Source: an uncultured Bacteroidales bacterium (GTDB lineage: Bacteria > Bacteroidota > Bacteroidia > Bacteroidales > WCHB1-69). From it: a stretch of 64,000 bases of DNA. Position numbers and translations under genes: made by a program. Shown piece by piece: positions 10,001-18,062 of the stretch. The notes under the pieces were generated by a model, which was not told where the DNA came from, did not search any database, and saw nothing but the letters and a program-made list of their open reading frames with translations. Location: contig CALDIA010000054.1 of assembly GCA_937901455.1 (NCBI GenBank), positions 98,785 through 162,784 on the forward strand. The letters are read 5' to 3'. Each line of letters starts with the position of its first letter. The stretch's first letter is position 1.

Positions 10001-13000
10001 ATTTGGTTGGCTACCGGCCAGATGGCCAGCGTGTCTTTGCCAACACCCCATGGCGTGATTTCCACAGGTATTTCATATTCATAATAGTTATCGGTGAAGT
10101 CGGAGCCTAATCGAATGAAGGTAGTGATATCGCCTTTTTGCACATCATTGGAGCTGTTCACGCTTTCGGCGTGAATGGCCATCTGTAACGTGTTGAAGTT
10201 GCGTAGGTCGTAAGAGGTGCTCTTGTATATGGCCCGTGCATCGCCATCGGTGAGGCCGATGGCCTTCATGGTCAACGACTGCTCGTTGATTTGGTAGGTG
10301 TTCAGCCCTGCGATTGTTTCACGTTCTATGCCGGGAGGCAACAGATAGGGAATAGGCGTTCTGTTGGAGTTTTCCTCAATGCTGACCGTACCCACATAGA
10401 AGGAGCCCTCGCCATCACCCTGTGAAGGAATATAGTCACCCTCCTCTTGCAAGCCCAGGTTGTAGGTGCGCCAGTCGCTGCGGACCAACTCAAAAGTGGC
10501 GAAACGGCAGATGATAGGCTCTTCAAAGTCGCGCAGGAAAAGACGCATGAAACGTATGGAGTTGAAGCCGGAAATGTTGTTCACCACCTTGTCGGGATTG
10601 TGGATGGGGATTCGGAACTGATACCATTTGGTGGTGATACGCTGTTCGTTGGGCAGAGGTGATGATACCGCCTCGTAGATATCGTTGATGTAGTTCTCGC
10701 CCACTACCATGTGCTCAGGTGACAAGTTGATGACGTACTGGTAGTACTTTTCATCCTCACTCAACGTGTTGTCATTGTTCATGTCCTCCAAGTTGGGAAG
10801 GGAGGATTGAGTGGTGGGATATGACTCCGGACTTTGACTGTCGGTGGGGGAGTTACCATCCGGATTGTTGTAGAATTTGTAACGTTCTATCACCTTGATA
10901 TCCGCCTGGTCATAGTCGGTGCCGCGGAAATAATGATAGTTGTCGTTGGAGGGGTCGTTGTAGGCATTGATATAGGCGGTGGAACTTGTTCCATAGGTGT
11001 TGGCGATCAGCTGCAGATAGTTTTCGTTGAAATAGGTACGTTCGCGATCATCGGGCAGACCGTCATAGCCAACATCTTGGTTCATTCTGGACTCTTGGTC
11101 GATATCGAAGGCATTCACAATCAATTGGATGGTAGGCACACGGCCCCACACGGTGAATTCCACATTTTCATCGCTGCCATCGGCAGGCAACCCATTCTCG
11201 AAGAATTTCATGCCATCGCGCAGAATGTCTTCGGAAATATCACCCAAGTTGAAGTACAGTTTACCGCCCGAGTGGTTTTCATTTTCCATAAAGGGATCCA
11301 TCATCCAGAACTCAATGTATTGATAGTTGGAAGATTCGAAGTCGGTGTTATCAAATTTGCGCATAATGCCACCCCAGCGGGTACGTGGGTCGCGCAAGGT
11401 GCCGTCATCGTTGATACCATGCGAATAGCCTTCCGAACCGGTCACATCATAGTTGTAAGGGCCTTTTTCTGAAGGATAGAAAGCCAGGTTGAAGACAGGC
11501 ATATAGGTGGATATGGTGGTGCCGTCATACTCTTTGTAAGGGAACAGCTCCGGTTCATATACAGCTCTGGAGTATGGTTGGGAAAGGTCTTCAGGGGTAA
11601 GGTTGGAGGGTTGTGCGGAGTTGCCGTTGTAGAAGACAGACTGGTCGATGATGAACCACGACAGATGCGCTCTGTTGTAACCATATGCCAACTGCCGACG
11701 GGCATTGTCGGTGACGGAAACGACACCGGCTTCCGGGAACAAGTCGGGTTGTCCTTGCGGCGTAGAGGCCAACACCCAATTGGCAAATGTATTGAGGTCA
11801 ATGGTGGTTTTGGCCGCCTCGAAGTTGTCCACATAAGTGACACCCTGCTTGCCAATGGCTCTGGAATGGCCGGGCACGAAATGGGCAAACTCTCCCTCTA
11901 AATTCAAAAATGACTGTGTGGTGGTGCTGTGGAAAGAAAGCAGGTCAACAGCCTTCGTCACAAAAGGCAACTCCGCTTTTTTAGCGAAGTTCATGCCCCA
12001 GATGAAGTTGTTGATAGGCTCATCGCCATAGTTGACCTTATTGGTGATAGGCCGCTCACGCAAGTTCATGAAAGTGGCTCCGATATTGAAGGTGGGAGAG
12101 AAGGTGTAGTCTAAGTTCGCTCCGAACATGTACTGGTCGGCACCATATTCATCTTCCGGCTCCCAAGTGATGTTGATGGGGGTTCCGGAGTTCAGGTAGC
12201 CCTGATTGATAATGGAGACTGTACCCATGTCGTAGTTGACAGTATAGTCCACATTCTCCTGTAAAATAATACCACCTGCCGTAACTTTTACAGAACCTTG
12301 GGCCACATTGGTGGTTGGGATGCGGAACTCAGAGCCATACGATGACCGGTAAGTGCCCTCGATGTAGAATTTATTCTTATTGGTAATCTGCTGCGCCATC
12401 GTCTTGGTCATCGTGTATAGGGAGTCGAAAGCATATTTTTCCGCCAACTCCGGTTCTGTGATGACAGCCCGCAAGTCTTTTCCGAAAGGTTCAATAGTGG
12501 GGAAGTAGATACGTCCGTTGTTGGAGTTGATGGTACCGCCCACGGTGGCAGCATTGTCAATAAAGTCGAAGATACCATCTGGGGTGGGATCCTGTTGCTG
12601 GTTCAAACGGTCTAAGCCTAAGAGACGAATCAAGGGGATACCCTGCTCGGTACCTTGGGTGAAGAAACCGTTGGGCACACCCTCAGCATCACCTGTGTAG
12701 AGCACGTTCAGCCGGAATTTCTCATTCGATACCTGATAGGCTGACAGGCTGTATACGTTCTTCATCATCAACTTCCACAATGGCGACTTGGTATTGATAT
12801 TGCTGCTCTTCAACAATTTCACCCTGATACATTCTGGAGCAGTTACCTCGTTGGAAAATTCACCTACCTGATAAACTTTGTCGTCGCCAATCACGGTGTA
12901 TTGGAAGGCTACGGCCAGCACCTGGTCGGAGTTGAGGGCCGAGTTCAGGGAGATAAAGCCCAACTTGGTGTTGACGGTGTATTCGTTGGGGGCCAGCAGC

Positions 13001-14406
13001 CGGGCACTCTCAATCTTCTCATAGTTCTTTCCGGAAGAGAGTCCTATGGAGTGCATGTTGGCAGATACGGAAGAGAGATTCCGAAACAGGGAGGTATCCA
13101 CGATAGCGGGGAGATTGTTGATCTCATTGTCGGGATATTGGCCACCCGTGTACATAGGGTTGTAAGTAAAGTTGCCAAACTCAGGGTCGGATTCGCCCAA
13201 GTCGGTGAAAGCAACAATATTACGGTTGTTATTGGTGGCAGCACCGATAGTGGTGCGCCAAACCTCTATCTTAGTAATGACGATGGGTGACCCCACTAAG
13301 GGCAAGGTGCTCAGGTATTCATTGTAATGGTCTCGGAAGAACTGTCCTAAGAAGAAGTGGCGGTTCTCTTCATACTCATCGGCACTGAAGTAGAAATCCT
13401 CCTCGGCAGCACCATTGGTGATGGAGGCACTCTGCGTGGCACCCTTCTTTTGGGCGGCCACACCCGTAACCGTGAGGTTGCCGAACTTGAATTGCCCCTT
13501 CACACCGAACAGGTTCTGGCTACCCGTAATCAGAGTGCTGTTCAAAGGCATGGTCACATTACCGAACTCTATCAATTGCAGAATCTCATCCTCTTTGCCG
13601 GCATATTTTAGCTTCATCACATCGTTGTTGGTGCCGACCTGCAGTTGGTTGGTGGCATAGTTGAGGTTGAACTCTATCTTCTCGCCAACACGGGCAATCA
13701 TGTTCAGTTGGATGTCTTGGTCGAAGTCGAAATCGAGATGACGGCGTTGTTTGACAGGAATAGAGTAGTTGTCCTGGCGGTTGTATTTGACACCAAATTT
13801 CACCTCGATATTACCCGAAGGCCGGATATCGATGGTGTTGCTGCCAAAGATGCTCTCAAAAATGTCGCCGCCCACATGCAGTTCCGGGATCAAACCGCCT
13901 CCACCCGAACGGTTGCCCCTGGCACCTACACTATTGGAATGCCAATAGTTGTTGATGCTCTGCTGCAAGTCGTAGTCAATGTACTCGTTGATGTCCATAT
14001 ACGCTCCCGGGCCAAAAGGTGTGTTGCCTGTTTGGTATTGGAATTCGTAGGTGTTCGTCTCGGGATTGTATTGGATAACCGTGCCAATTCCCGGAGGGTT
14101 TTGCAGGTAGAAAGGACTATAATGCTGATTGTTCAGCGGGTTGTTGTCTGGTTGGGGCACGCCGCTGTTTTCGTTGGAGTCGGGTGGGGTCAGGGTACTG
14201 GCAATGCCATCAGGAAAGTTTAAATGCAAGTTGATTGGAGCATCCGGAATGTTTTCCTCGCTGTCTGTTTTCTCAATAGCAGTGTCCACAGAGCGCAAAA
14301 TGCCCGCAGTAGCGGCATATCCGATGGTTATACATGTACAAATGGCCAGTACTGCAAGGACAATATATATTTTTTTGTGGTTGGTTTCTTTCTTCAAATG
14401 TCTCAC
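7096..14406 (-). CDS. sprA: T9SS outer-membrane translocon SprA (Sov)
   Basis: A 2436-residue protein, the size and character of SprA/Sov, the giant beta-barrel pore through which T9SS cargo crosses the outer membrane. An N-terminal hydrophobic segment (about 12-32) leads to a long secreted region of alternating beta strands rich in aromatic residues, with repeated barrel-like stretches such as QFKFGNLTVTGVAAQKKGA, RADASARIDEP and a C terminus ending GIALRLMLSQ. A charged K/E-rich loop lies near residues 1945-1985. The ATG overlaps the ruvA stop by one base (TAATG), so the two are co-transcribed; the ruvA-sprA pairing is known from other Bacteroidota. No porKLMN genes are in the window, but three cargo-type proteins and a PorG-like gene are. 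Confidence 0.93.
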   Translation of the reverse strand: MRHLKKETNHKKIYIVLAVLAICTCITIGYAATAGILRSVDTAIEKTDSEENIPDAPINLHLNFPDGIASTLTPPDSNENSGVPQPDNNPLNNQHYSPFYLQNPPGIGTVIQYNPETNTYEFQYQTGNTPFGPGAYMDINEYIDYDLQQSINNYWHSNSVGARGNRSGGGGLIPELHVGGDIFESIFGSNTIDIRPSGNIEVKFGVKYNRQDNYSIPVKQRRHLDFDFDQDIQLNMIARVGEKIEFNLNYATNQLQVGTNNDVMKLKYAGKEDEILQLIEFGNVTMPLNSTLITGSQNLFGVKGQFKFGNLTVTGVAAQKKGATQSASITNGAAEEDFYFSADEYEENRHFFLGQFFRDHYNEYLSTLPLVGSPIVITKIEVWRTTIGAATNNNRNIVAFTDLGESDPEFGNFTYNPMYTGGQYPDNEINNLPAIVDTSLFRNLSSVSANMHSIGLSSGKNYEKIESARLLAPNEYTVNTKLGFISLNSALNSDQVLAVAFQYTVIGDDKVYQVGEFSNEVTAPECIRVKLLKSSNINTKSPLWKLMMKNVYSLSAYQVSNEKFRLNVLYTGDAEGVPNGFFTQGTEQGIPLIRLLGLDRLNQQQDPTPDGIFDFIDNAATVGGTINSNNGRIYFPTIEPFGKDLRAVITEPELAEKYAFDSLYTMTKTMAQQITNKNKFYIEGTYRSSYGSEFRIPTTNVAQGSVKVTAGGIILQENVDYTVNYDMGTVSIINQGYLNSGTPINITWEPEDEYGADQYMFGANLDYTFSPTFNIGATFMNLRERPITNKVNYGDEPINNFIWGMNFAKKAELPFVTKAVDLLSFHSTTTQSFLNLEGEFAHFVPGHSRAIGKQGVTYVDNFEAAKTTIDLNTFANWVLASTPQGQPDLFPEAGVVSVTDNARRQLAYGYNRAHLSWFIIDQSVFYNGNSAQPSNLTPEDLSQPYSRAVYEPELFPYKEYDGTTISTYMPVFNLAFYPSEKGPYNYDVTGSEGYSHGINDDGTLRDPRTRWGGIMRKFDNTDFESSNYQYIEFWMMDPFMENENHSGGKLYFNLGDISEDILRDGMKFFENGLPADGSDENVEFTVWGRVPTIQLIVNAFDIDQESRMNQDVGYDGLPDDRERTYFNENYLQLIANTYGTSSTAYINAYNDPSNDNYHYFRGTDYDQADIKVIERYKFYNNPDGNSPTDSQSPESYPTTQSSLPNLEDMNNDNTLSEDEKYYQYVINLSPEHMVVGENYINDIYEAVSSPLPNEQRITTKWYQFRIPIHNPDKVVNNISGFNSIRFMRLFLRDFEEPIICRFATFELVRSDWRTYNLGLQEEGDYIPSQGDGEGSFYVGTVSIEENSNRTPIPYLLPPGIERETIAGLNTYQINEQSLTMKAIGLTDGDARAIYKSTSYDLRNFNTLQMAIHAESVNSSNDVQKGDITTFIRLGSDFTDNYYEYEIPVEITPWGVGKDTLAIWPVANQMVVYLDSLVSLKMERNLAVRQGQLSSNLVPYVKHLESGNRMTIVGNPNLGDVTTIMIGIRNPKKQTLLDDDDMEPKSVEVWVNELRLVGFDDRQGFAALLRARMNIADVGDLTVSGTYSTPGFGSIEQSITERSHETNVNLDIATNIDGGKLFFPEKWNIKIPFHYDYSMGMALPEYNPLNPDVKLKDDLAFCETAEERDSLRRLTTAFTQRQNINLMNVRKERNFENGSSKMHPWDIENLDFSYSYSELLQRDVDLEMNNEFIHDGEIGYTFSTNPKNFRPFTKMKWTRNKWLQLIRDFNITPMPKNVVIRTSLRRELQEFKYRPKSQGNIIVDTSFVKTFDWTRNYALNWDIFQSLKLEYRADASARIDEPDGRIDTRTEKDSVWHNFGRGGRTTDFRQTFNGTYQIPINKIPLFNWINANIRYQSTYQFNASALSLAYLGNTIQNSNTIQANGNLNMVTLYNNIPYLKKVNQGNRKPMNQKKGETSNNLKKGNKDKEEGEEMVAKDTVKEKPNYGKIILDGTLRFFMMVRNVSVNYSRGAGTTLPGYMDTPKLFGIDLHTKSPGFLFVFGGQPDIQSIAAANHWLTTDSLMNTAYQRTKNENLSLRATVEPFKDFRIEVSATRRFTENYSEYFHVDEEGVLYHYTPQRNGSFSMTFCGLRTFFKNYDDLFEDFRAIRPLIANRLAEANEHYIGDINPETGYPEGYSEISQDVLMGAFFAAYMGKDAEKMDISTPFLKIPLPNWRITYNGFAKIKGIDKVFQSLSLAHSYTCTYNIGGFATNLSYIDGGGALNTLGDYIPKEELNQIAMSEQFGPLIGFDMTLRNSMLLKVEYKQSRNVALSFTNNQITESANYELAVSGGYRFKDLKIGLVFAGSKRQFVSDLNVTAGVGIKSNQTTLRKIQEQVNQVSSGMLTATINVAAEYQFSQMVGIKFYYDHTINRPKIQNQYNNMNFETGIALRLMLSQ

Positions 14407-14996
14407 TATAAATATTTTAACGCCTTCTTTATCAGATCTTCCACTGATAAATTTATCCCATCTGTCTTAATGACTTTGTCTAAGACGGATTCGGCACCCG
14501 CCTTAGGGAAGCCTAAAGCAATCAAAGCAGTTAACGCATCATATTTATTATTATTGTATGCCACTGAATTTTTTGTTGGATCGGACAGAGAAAGCTTTTT
14601 GGTTTTGTCTTTCAGCTCGATGACAATGCGTTGGGCGGTTTTGGCCCCGATGCCTTTTACTGATTGTATGGCTTTCACATTTTCGGTGGCAATGGCGTTC
14701 AACAGTTCGCCCACCGACATGGAGGACAAGATAAGGCGGGCAGTGTTGGGGCCTACCCCATTGACAGATATCAGTAGTTGGAAGAGTTCCCGCTCATCCT
14801 CATTGGAAAAGCCATATAGCACATGGGCATCCTCTTTGACAATATAGTATGTGTGCAACAGAATGTCGCTTTGGTCCTTGATTTGGGAATAGGTGGCCAA
14901 GGAAATGTTCACGCAATAGCCAACGCCACCAGCGGTTTCAACAACTACAAACGCAGGCGTGATATTGACTATTTTACCTTTTATAAAATGTATCAT
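14406..14996 (-). CDS. ruvA: Holliday junction branch-migration protein RuvA
   Basis: A 196-residue DNA-binding subunit of RuvAB, which tethers the RuvB motor to Holliday junctions. The N-terminal OB-fold (about 1-63, MIHFIKGKIVNITP, VGYCVNIS) is followed by the double helix-hairpin-helix region with VNGVGPNTARLILSS near 78-92 and VKGIGAKTAQRIVIELKDK near 113-131, then a short linker and the C-terminal RuvB-binding domain (about 150-196, ALIALGFPKAGAESVLDKV). Length is normal. It is the first gene of a ruvA-sprA unit with a promoter box 22 bases upstream. Confidence 0.97.
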   Translation of the reverse strand: MIHFIKGKIVNITPAFVVVETAGGVGYCVNISLATYSQIKDQSDILLHTYYIVKEDAHVLYGFSNEDERELFQLLISVNGVGPNTARLILSSMSVGELLNAIATENVKAIQSVKGIGAKTAQRIVIELKDKTKKLSLSDPTKNSVAYNNNKYDALTALIALGFPKAGAESVLDKVIKTDGINLSVEDLIKKALKYL

Positions 14997-15017
14997 AAAG
15001 CTTTAATGTTTCGGTTG

Positions 15018-15025
15018 CAAAAGTA
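15018..15025 (-). promoter_or_regulatory. Bacteroidota -7 promoter box for ruvA-sprA
   Basis: On the minus strand this reads TACTTTTG followed by CAAC, 22 bases before the ruvA start. Confidence 0.7.
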
Positions 15026-15112
15026 TAAAAAACAACGCTTTTTTGCGGGATCCTTTGGAAGAGTTGATAACAATGTAAATTGACAAATATCAAGAATGTG
15101 TATGTGTGTGGA

Positions 15113-16783
15113 TTAGTTTTTAATCACTTTGAAGTATTGCGTTTCACCATTTTGAAGGATGACTTTACCGATGTAGAGACCTGGGTTGAGGTTATGCATG
15201 GGGATGGTGATTTGCCAAGAGTTGAAGTCATGGTGTTGTTGTATCATGATGCCGTTGGAGGCGAAGAGTTGCACGGCGCGAATATTAAGTTTGCCATTGG
15301 TGATGGTAAGTTGCGAGGTGCAGGGGTTTGGGAAGACCTCTAAGGCGAAGTGGTTGCGAGAGGGTGTTGAGGTGTGGTGCGTGTAGGCGGCGTAAAAATC
15401 GGGAATGCCATAGCCTATCTCGTTGTTGGGGTTGTTGGCGCAGGAGCCGCTTTCGCGCACGAACTGCATGATCTGCTGGGAGGTGGCTGCTGGGAGTGCT
15501 TGCCACAGGCAGGCGCACAATCCGGCGGCTACGGGGCCTGCCAAGCTGGTGCCGTTGGCCTCACCATAATAGTACCAGTATGCCTCATCATAATAAGGGT
15601 ACACACAGGCAGTGTTGACACCTACAGATGCAATATCGGGTTTAATGCGGCCGTCATAGGAAGGCCCGCGGGAAGAGAAGCCTGCAATGGCGCTGTCAAC
15701 ACCAACGGCAGCCACAGAGAGAATGTCGAATGCATCGGCAGGATGGCCTATGTAGTACCATTCGCCACTGCCTTCATTGCCGGCACTGACACAGACCACC
15801 ACGCCCTTCTGCCCTAAGATAGTGGCAGCCCGCGAGGCAATACTGTACACGCCATCCACCTGCTTATAGACAAAGTTGCCCTGCGGAAAGTCGGGAAAAC
15901 CACAATACCCTAATGAAGAGTTTATGACATCAGCCCCGATACTGTCGGCAATCTCGGCGGCGTAGGCCCAGAAATCTTCCTCTATCAGCTGCTCGGATAC
16001 GGGTTCCTCAGAACGGATGAAGAAGTAGGAGGCCTCGGGTGCCGTGCCCACCAGCTCACCCTCCTGCATCATACACATGGTGGAGGTGACCAGCGTACCA
16101 TGGCTGTGACCATTGAAGACATTGTTGCGGAAGGGAATCAGGTCGCGAGTGCCTAATAACTTGCCATCGTCGAATAGCGGACTGAAAACAGAAATCTCGT
16201 TTACTCCATTCCAGCCAGCATCAAAAACAGCAATGAGCATACCATCGCCACGAAAGCCCTCATTGTGCAGCAGATGCCCGTTATGGATGGCTATCTGTTG
16301 GTAGCCATCCCCATAGTTGTAAGGGATGACACTGTCATGATTGCTCACAATGGACGCTTGTTGGGGGATCTCTATTTCGGGACCCAATGGTGCTGACATC
16401 ATCGTTGTGTCGTAAGAGGCAACAGGCAAGATGCTGTCCACAAACGGCAGGGCAAGGATTTGCGGGAGCCGGGTGCTGTCGGGACAATAGATAGTGACTG
16501 TGTTCATCCATTTGGACTCTGCCAACAACCGGATGCTGGCGTTTACATTTCGGATTTGCTGCTTGTAAAGCGGTGTAACGGGCAAGTCCTGTTCGGTGAT
16601 GATGATGTTGAAACGGGCCCGTTTGGCTAATGCACGCTCAGAAAGGAAGGCGGAAGGATTATTGACAGAATAGCTATTGTTATTTTTGTCAGATAGATAG
16701 AGTCGGTAACAATTGGGCATTGGCTGGGCTGCCAGCAATATGGTGATGCTGGCAAATAATAAAACGAGGATGTGTTTTTTCAT
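15113..16783 (-). CDS. Secreted S8 (subtilisin) serine protease with T9SS sorting tail
   Basis: A 556-residue exported protease. It has a signal peptide (1-19, ending LLAAQ), an N-terminal prodomain-like region (about 20-150), then the S8 domain with Asp188 (AVFDAGWNG), His228 (GHSHGT), oxyanion Asn336 (SAGNEG) and Ser413 (GTSLAGP), so the catalytic set is complete. The last 75 or so residues (from HFALEVFPNPCTSQL) match the T9SS type A sorting domain, predicting secretion through SprA and attachment to the cell surface. The gene begins 19 bases after the 3' end of tRNA-Arg, leaving no room for its own promoter, so it may be read through from the tRNA promoter. Confidence 0.93.
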   Translation of the reverse strand: MKKHILVLLFASITILLAAQPMPNCYRLYLSDKNNNSYSVNNPSAFLSERALAKRARFNIIITEQDLPVTPLYKQQIRNVNASIRLLAESKWMNTVTIYCPDSTRLPQILALPFVDSILPVASYDTTMMSAPLGPEIEIPQQASIVSNHDSVIPYNYGDGYQQIAIHNGHLLHNEGFRGDGMLIAVFDAGWNGVNEISVFSPLFDDGKLLGTRDLIPFRNNVFNGHSHGTLVTSTMCMMQEGELVGTAPEASYFFIRSEEPVSEQLIEEDFWAYAAEIADSIGADVINSSLGYCGFPDFPQGNFVYKQVDGVYSIASRAATILGQKGVVVCVSAGNEGSGEWYYIGHPADAFDILSVAAVGVDSAIAGFSSRGPSYDGRIKPDIASVGVNTACVYPYYDEAYWYYYGEANGTSLAGPVAAGLCACLWQALPAATSQQIMQFVRESGSCANNPNNEIGYGIPDFYAAYTHHTSTPSRNHFALEVFPNPCTSQLTITNGKLNIRAVQLFASNGIMIQQHHDFNSWQITIPMHNLNPGLYIGKVILQNGETQYFKVIKN

Positions 16784-16802
16784 ATCCTGATATTTTGTTT
16801 AG

Positions 16803-16876
16803 TGACCCCGGCGGGATTCAAACCCACGACTTTCAGAACCGGAATCTGACGTTCTATTCAGCTGAACTACGGGGCC
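16803..16876 (-). tRNA. tRNA-Arg (anticodon CCG)
   Basis: A 74-base cloverleaf on the minus strand. The acceptor stem GGCCCCG/CGGGGTC pairs fully (one G-U), the D arm is GTTCAGC...AGAAC, the anticodon stem is TCAGA/TCTGA with loop TTCCGGT, giving CCG at positions 34-36, and the T arm has GGTTTGAATCC. CCA is not encoded. It reads CGG arginine codons. Confidence 0.95.
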
Positions 16877-16891
16877 GTGTTTCTGAGGGCG

Positions 16892-16899
16892 CAAAAATA
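16892..16899 (-). promoter_or_regulatory. Bacteroidota -7 promoter box for tRNA-Arg and the S8 protease gene
   Basis: On the minus strand this reads TATTTTTG followed by CGCCC, 16 bases before the tRNA 5' end. It is the only promoter box upstream of the protease gene. Confidence 0.65.
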
Positions 16900-16952
16900 C
16901 AAAAAATTAAGACATATTTCGCGGATCTCACATATCACAAGGAACCCATTTG

Positions 16953-16988
16953 TGTCATTCGTACAATTCGTGTCATTCGTGCAATTGT
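16953..16988. repeat. Two imperfect 18-bp tandem repeats
   Basis: Units TGTCATTCGTACAATTCG and TGTCATTCGTGCAATTGT agree at 15 of 18 positions and are contiguous. They lie in the gap between tRNA-Arg and serA, where no coding sequence is seen. The wording resembles short dispersed intergenic repeats found in many bacterial genomes, but copies elsewhere could not be searched. Confidence 0.6.
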
Positions 16989-17046
16989 GGACTATAATGG
17001 ACTTTTACCCGTAAGAATAAACCAAACAATGAGAAATAACCCCAAA

Positions 17047-17074
17047 TAGGGGACGATGTTGCCATCATCCCCTA
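17047..17074 (-). terminator. GNRA-capped hairpin after serA
   Basis: On the minus strand this reads a 12-bp stem (one G-U) closed by a GCAA tetraloop, starting about 30 bases after the serA stop. The 3' side lacks a run of U, so it may be a transcript-end stabiliser rather than a classical terminator. Confidence 0.55.
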
Positions 17075-17104
17075 CCCTATTCGTTAAAATCCAATGTCCA
17101 ACGA

Positions 17105-18022
17105 TTATTTGTTGACTTGGAATTTCTTGTCGCCGTTGACGAAGAAGTTCACGATCTGGTTGGCAGCTGCCAAGCCGGCGTTGATGTTGGCTTCGGCGGT
17201 CTCGGCACCCTGTTTTTTCGGGGTGGCGAAGAAGCGCTTCTCAAACTTGTTGAACTCGTCCAAGGCATCAGGAGCGATGTCGGTGCAGTATTTGAGATCT
17301 TCGCGCTCAGCCATGAGGGCAAGGAGTTCTTCCTCATTGATGACCTCCTTGCGGGCGGTATTGATCACGCAGCCGCCTTTGGGCATCAGGCCTACCAAAG
17401 CCTTGTTGATAGACTTCTTGGTCTGGTCGTTGGCGGGGATGTGCAGGGAGATGTAGTTACAGTTCTTGTAGAGCTCTTCCAACGTGTCGGGCACGATGAC
17501 CCCTTCGGCCTGCATCTTCTCTTTCGGGATGAACGGGTCGAAGGCCCAGACTTCCATACCGAGGGCACGGGCCTTTTCAGCCACCAGGCGACCCACGTTG
17601 CCGTAAGCCTGGATGCCCACCTTCTTGCCCTTCAGCTCGGCACCGGTGCCGGGCTTGAAGGTGTTGCGGGCCATATAGATCATCATGCCGATGGCCAATT
17701 CAGCCACGGCGTTGGAGTTCTGTCCGGGGGTGTTCATCGCCACGATGTTGTTGGCGGTGCAGGCAGCCAGGTCGAGGTTGTCGAAGCCGGCGCCGGCGCG
17801 CACCACCACCTTGAGGTTCTTGGCGGCGTCGATGACCTGCGCCGTCACCTTGTCGGAGCGCACAATCATGGCATCTACGTCAGCGACTGCGGCGTACAAC
17901 TCCTCGGGGGTTTCATATTTTTCTAACAATGCCAATTCATAACCGGCCTTTTCCACGATGGCGCGAATGCCATCCACTGCGGCCTTGGCAAATGGTTTTT
18001 GGGTTGCAACTAATACTTTCAT
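17105..18022 (-). CDS. serA: D-3-phosphoglycerate dehydrogenase, short Bacteroidota type
   Basis: A 305-residue enzyme for the first step of serine synthesis (3-phosphoglycerate to 3-phosphohydroxypyruvate). The NAD-binding loop is AYGNVGRLVAEKARA, the substrate arginine is in NTARKEVINEEEL, and there is no C-terminal ACT domain, so feedback by serine is not expected from the classic site. The usual catalytic histidine motif TPHxG is replaced by FFATPKKQGAETAEANI; from memory this lysine version is shared by Bacteroidales SerA proteins, so it is probably a lineage trait and not damage. It is downstream of serC, with a four-helix-bundle pseudogene inserted between them. Confidence 0.92.
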   Translation of the reverse strand: MKVLVATQKPFAKAAVDGIRAIVEKAGYELALLEKYETPEELYAAVADVDAMIVRSDKVTAQVIDAAKNLKVVVRAGAGFDNLDLAACTANNIVAMNTPGQNSNAVAELAIGMMIYMARNTFKPGTGAELKGKKVGIQAYGNVGRLVAEKARALGMEVWAFDPFIPKEKMQAEGVIVPDTLEELYKNCNYISLHIPANDQTKKSINKALVGLMPKGGCVINTARKEVINEEELLALMAEREDLKYCTDIAPDALDEFNKFEKRFFATPKKQGAETAEANINAGLAAANQIVNFFVNGDKKFQVNK

Positions 18023-18062
18023 TATTTTGATTATTAAATTATTAAATCATTAAGACATTAAA
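18023..18062. repeat. Octamer array flanking the four-helix-bundle gene (serA side)
   Basis: On the plus strand four contiguous 8-base units end in ATTA: GATTATTA, AATTATTA, AATCATTA, AGACATTA (18029-18060). They fill the space between the four-helix-bundle stop and the serA start, and are in inverted orientation to the array on the other side of the gene. Confidence 0.6.

Noticed and set aside
16938..17100. Possible CRISPR-like repeats near serA
   Set aside because: Only two imperfect 18-base units, contiguous with no spacer and no cas genes.
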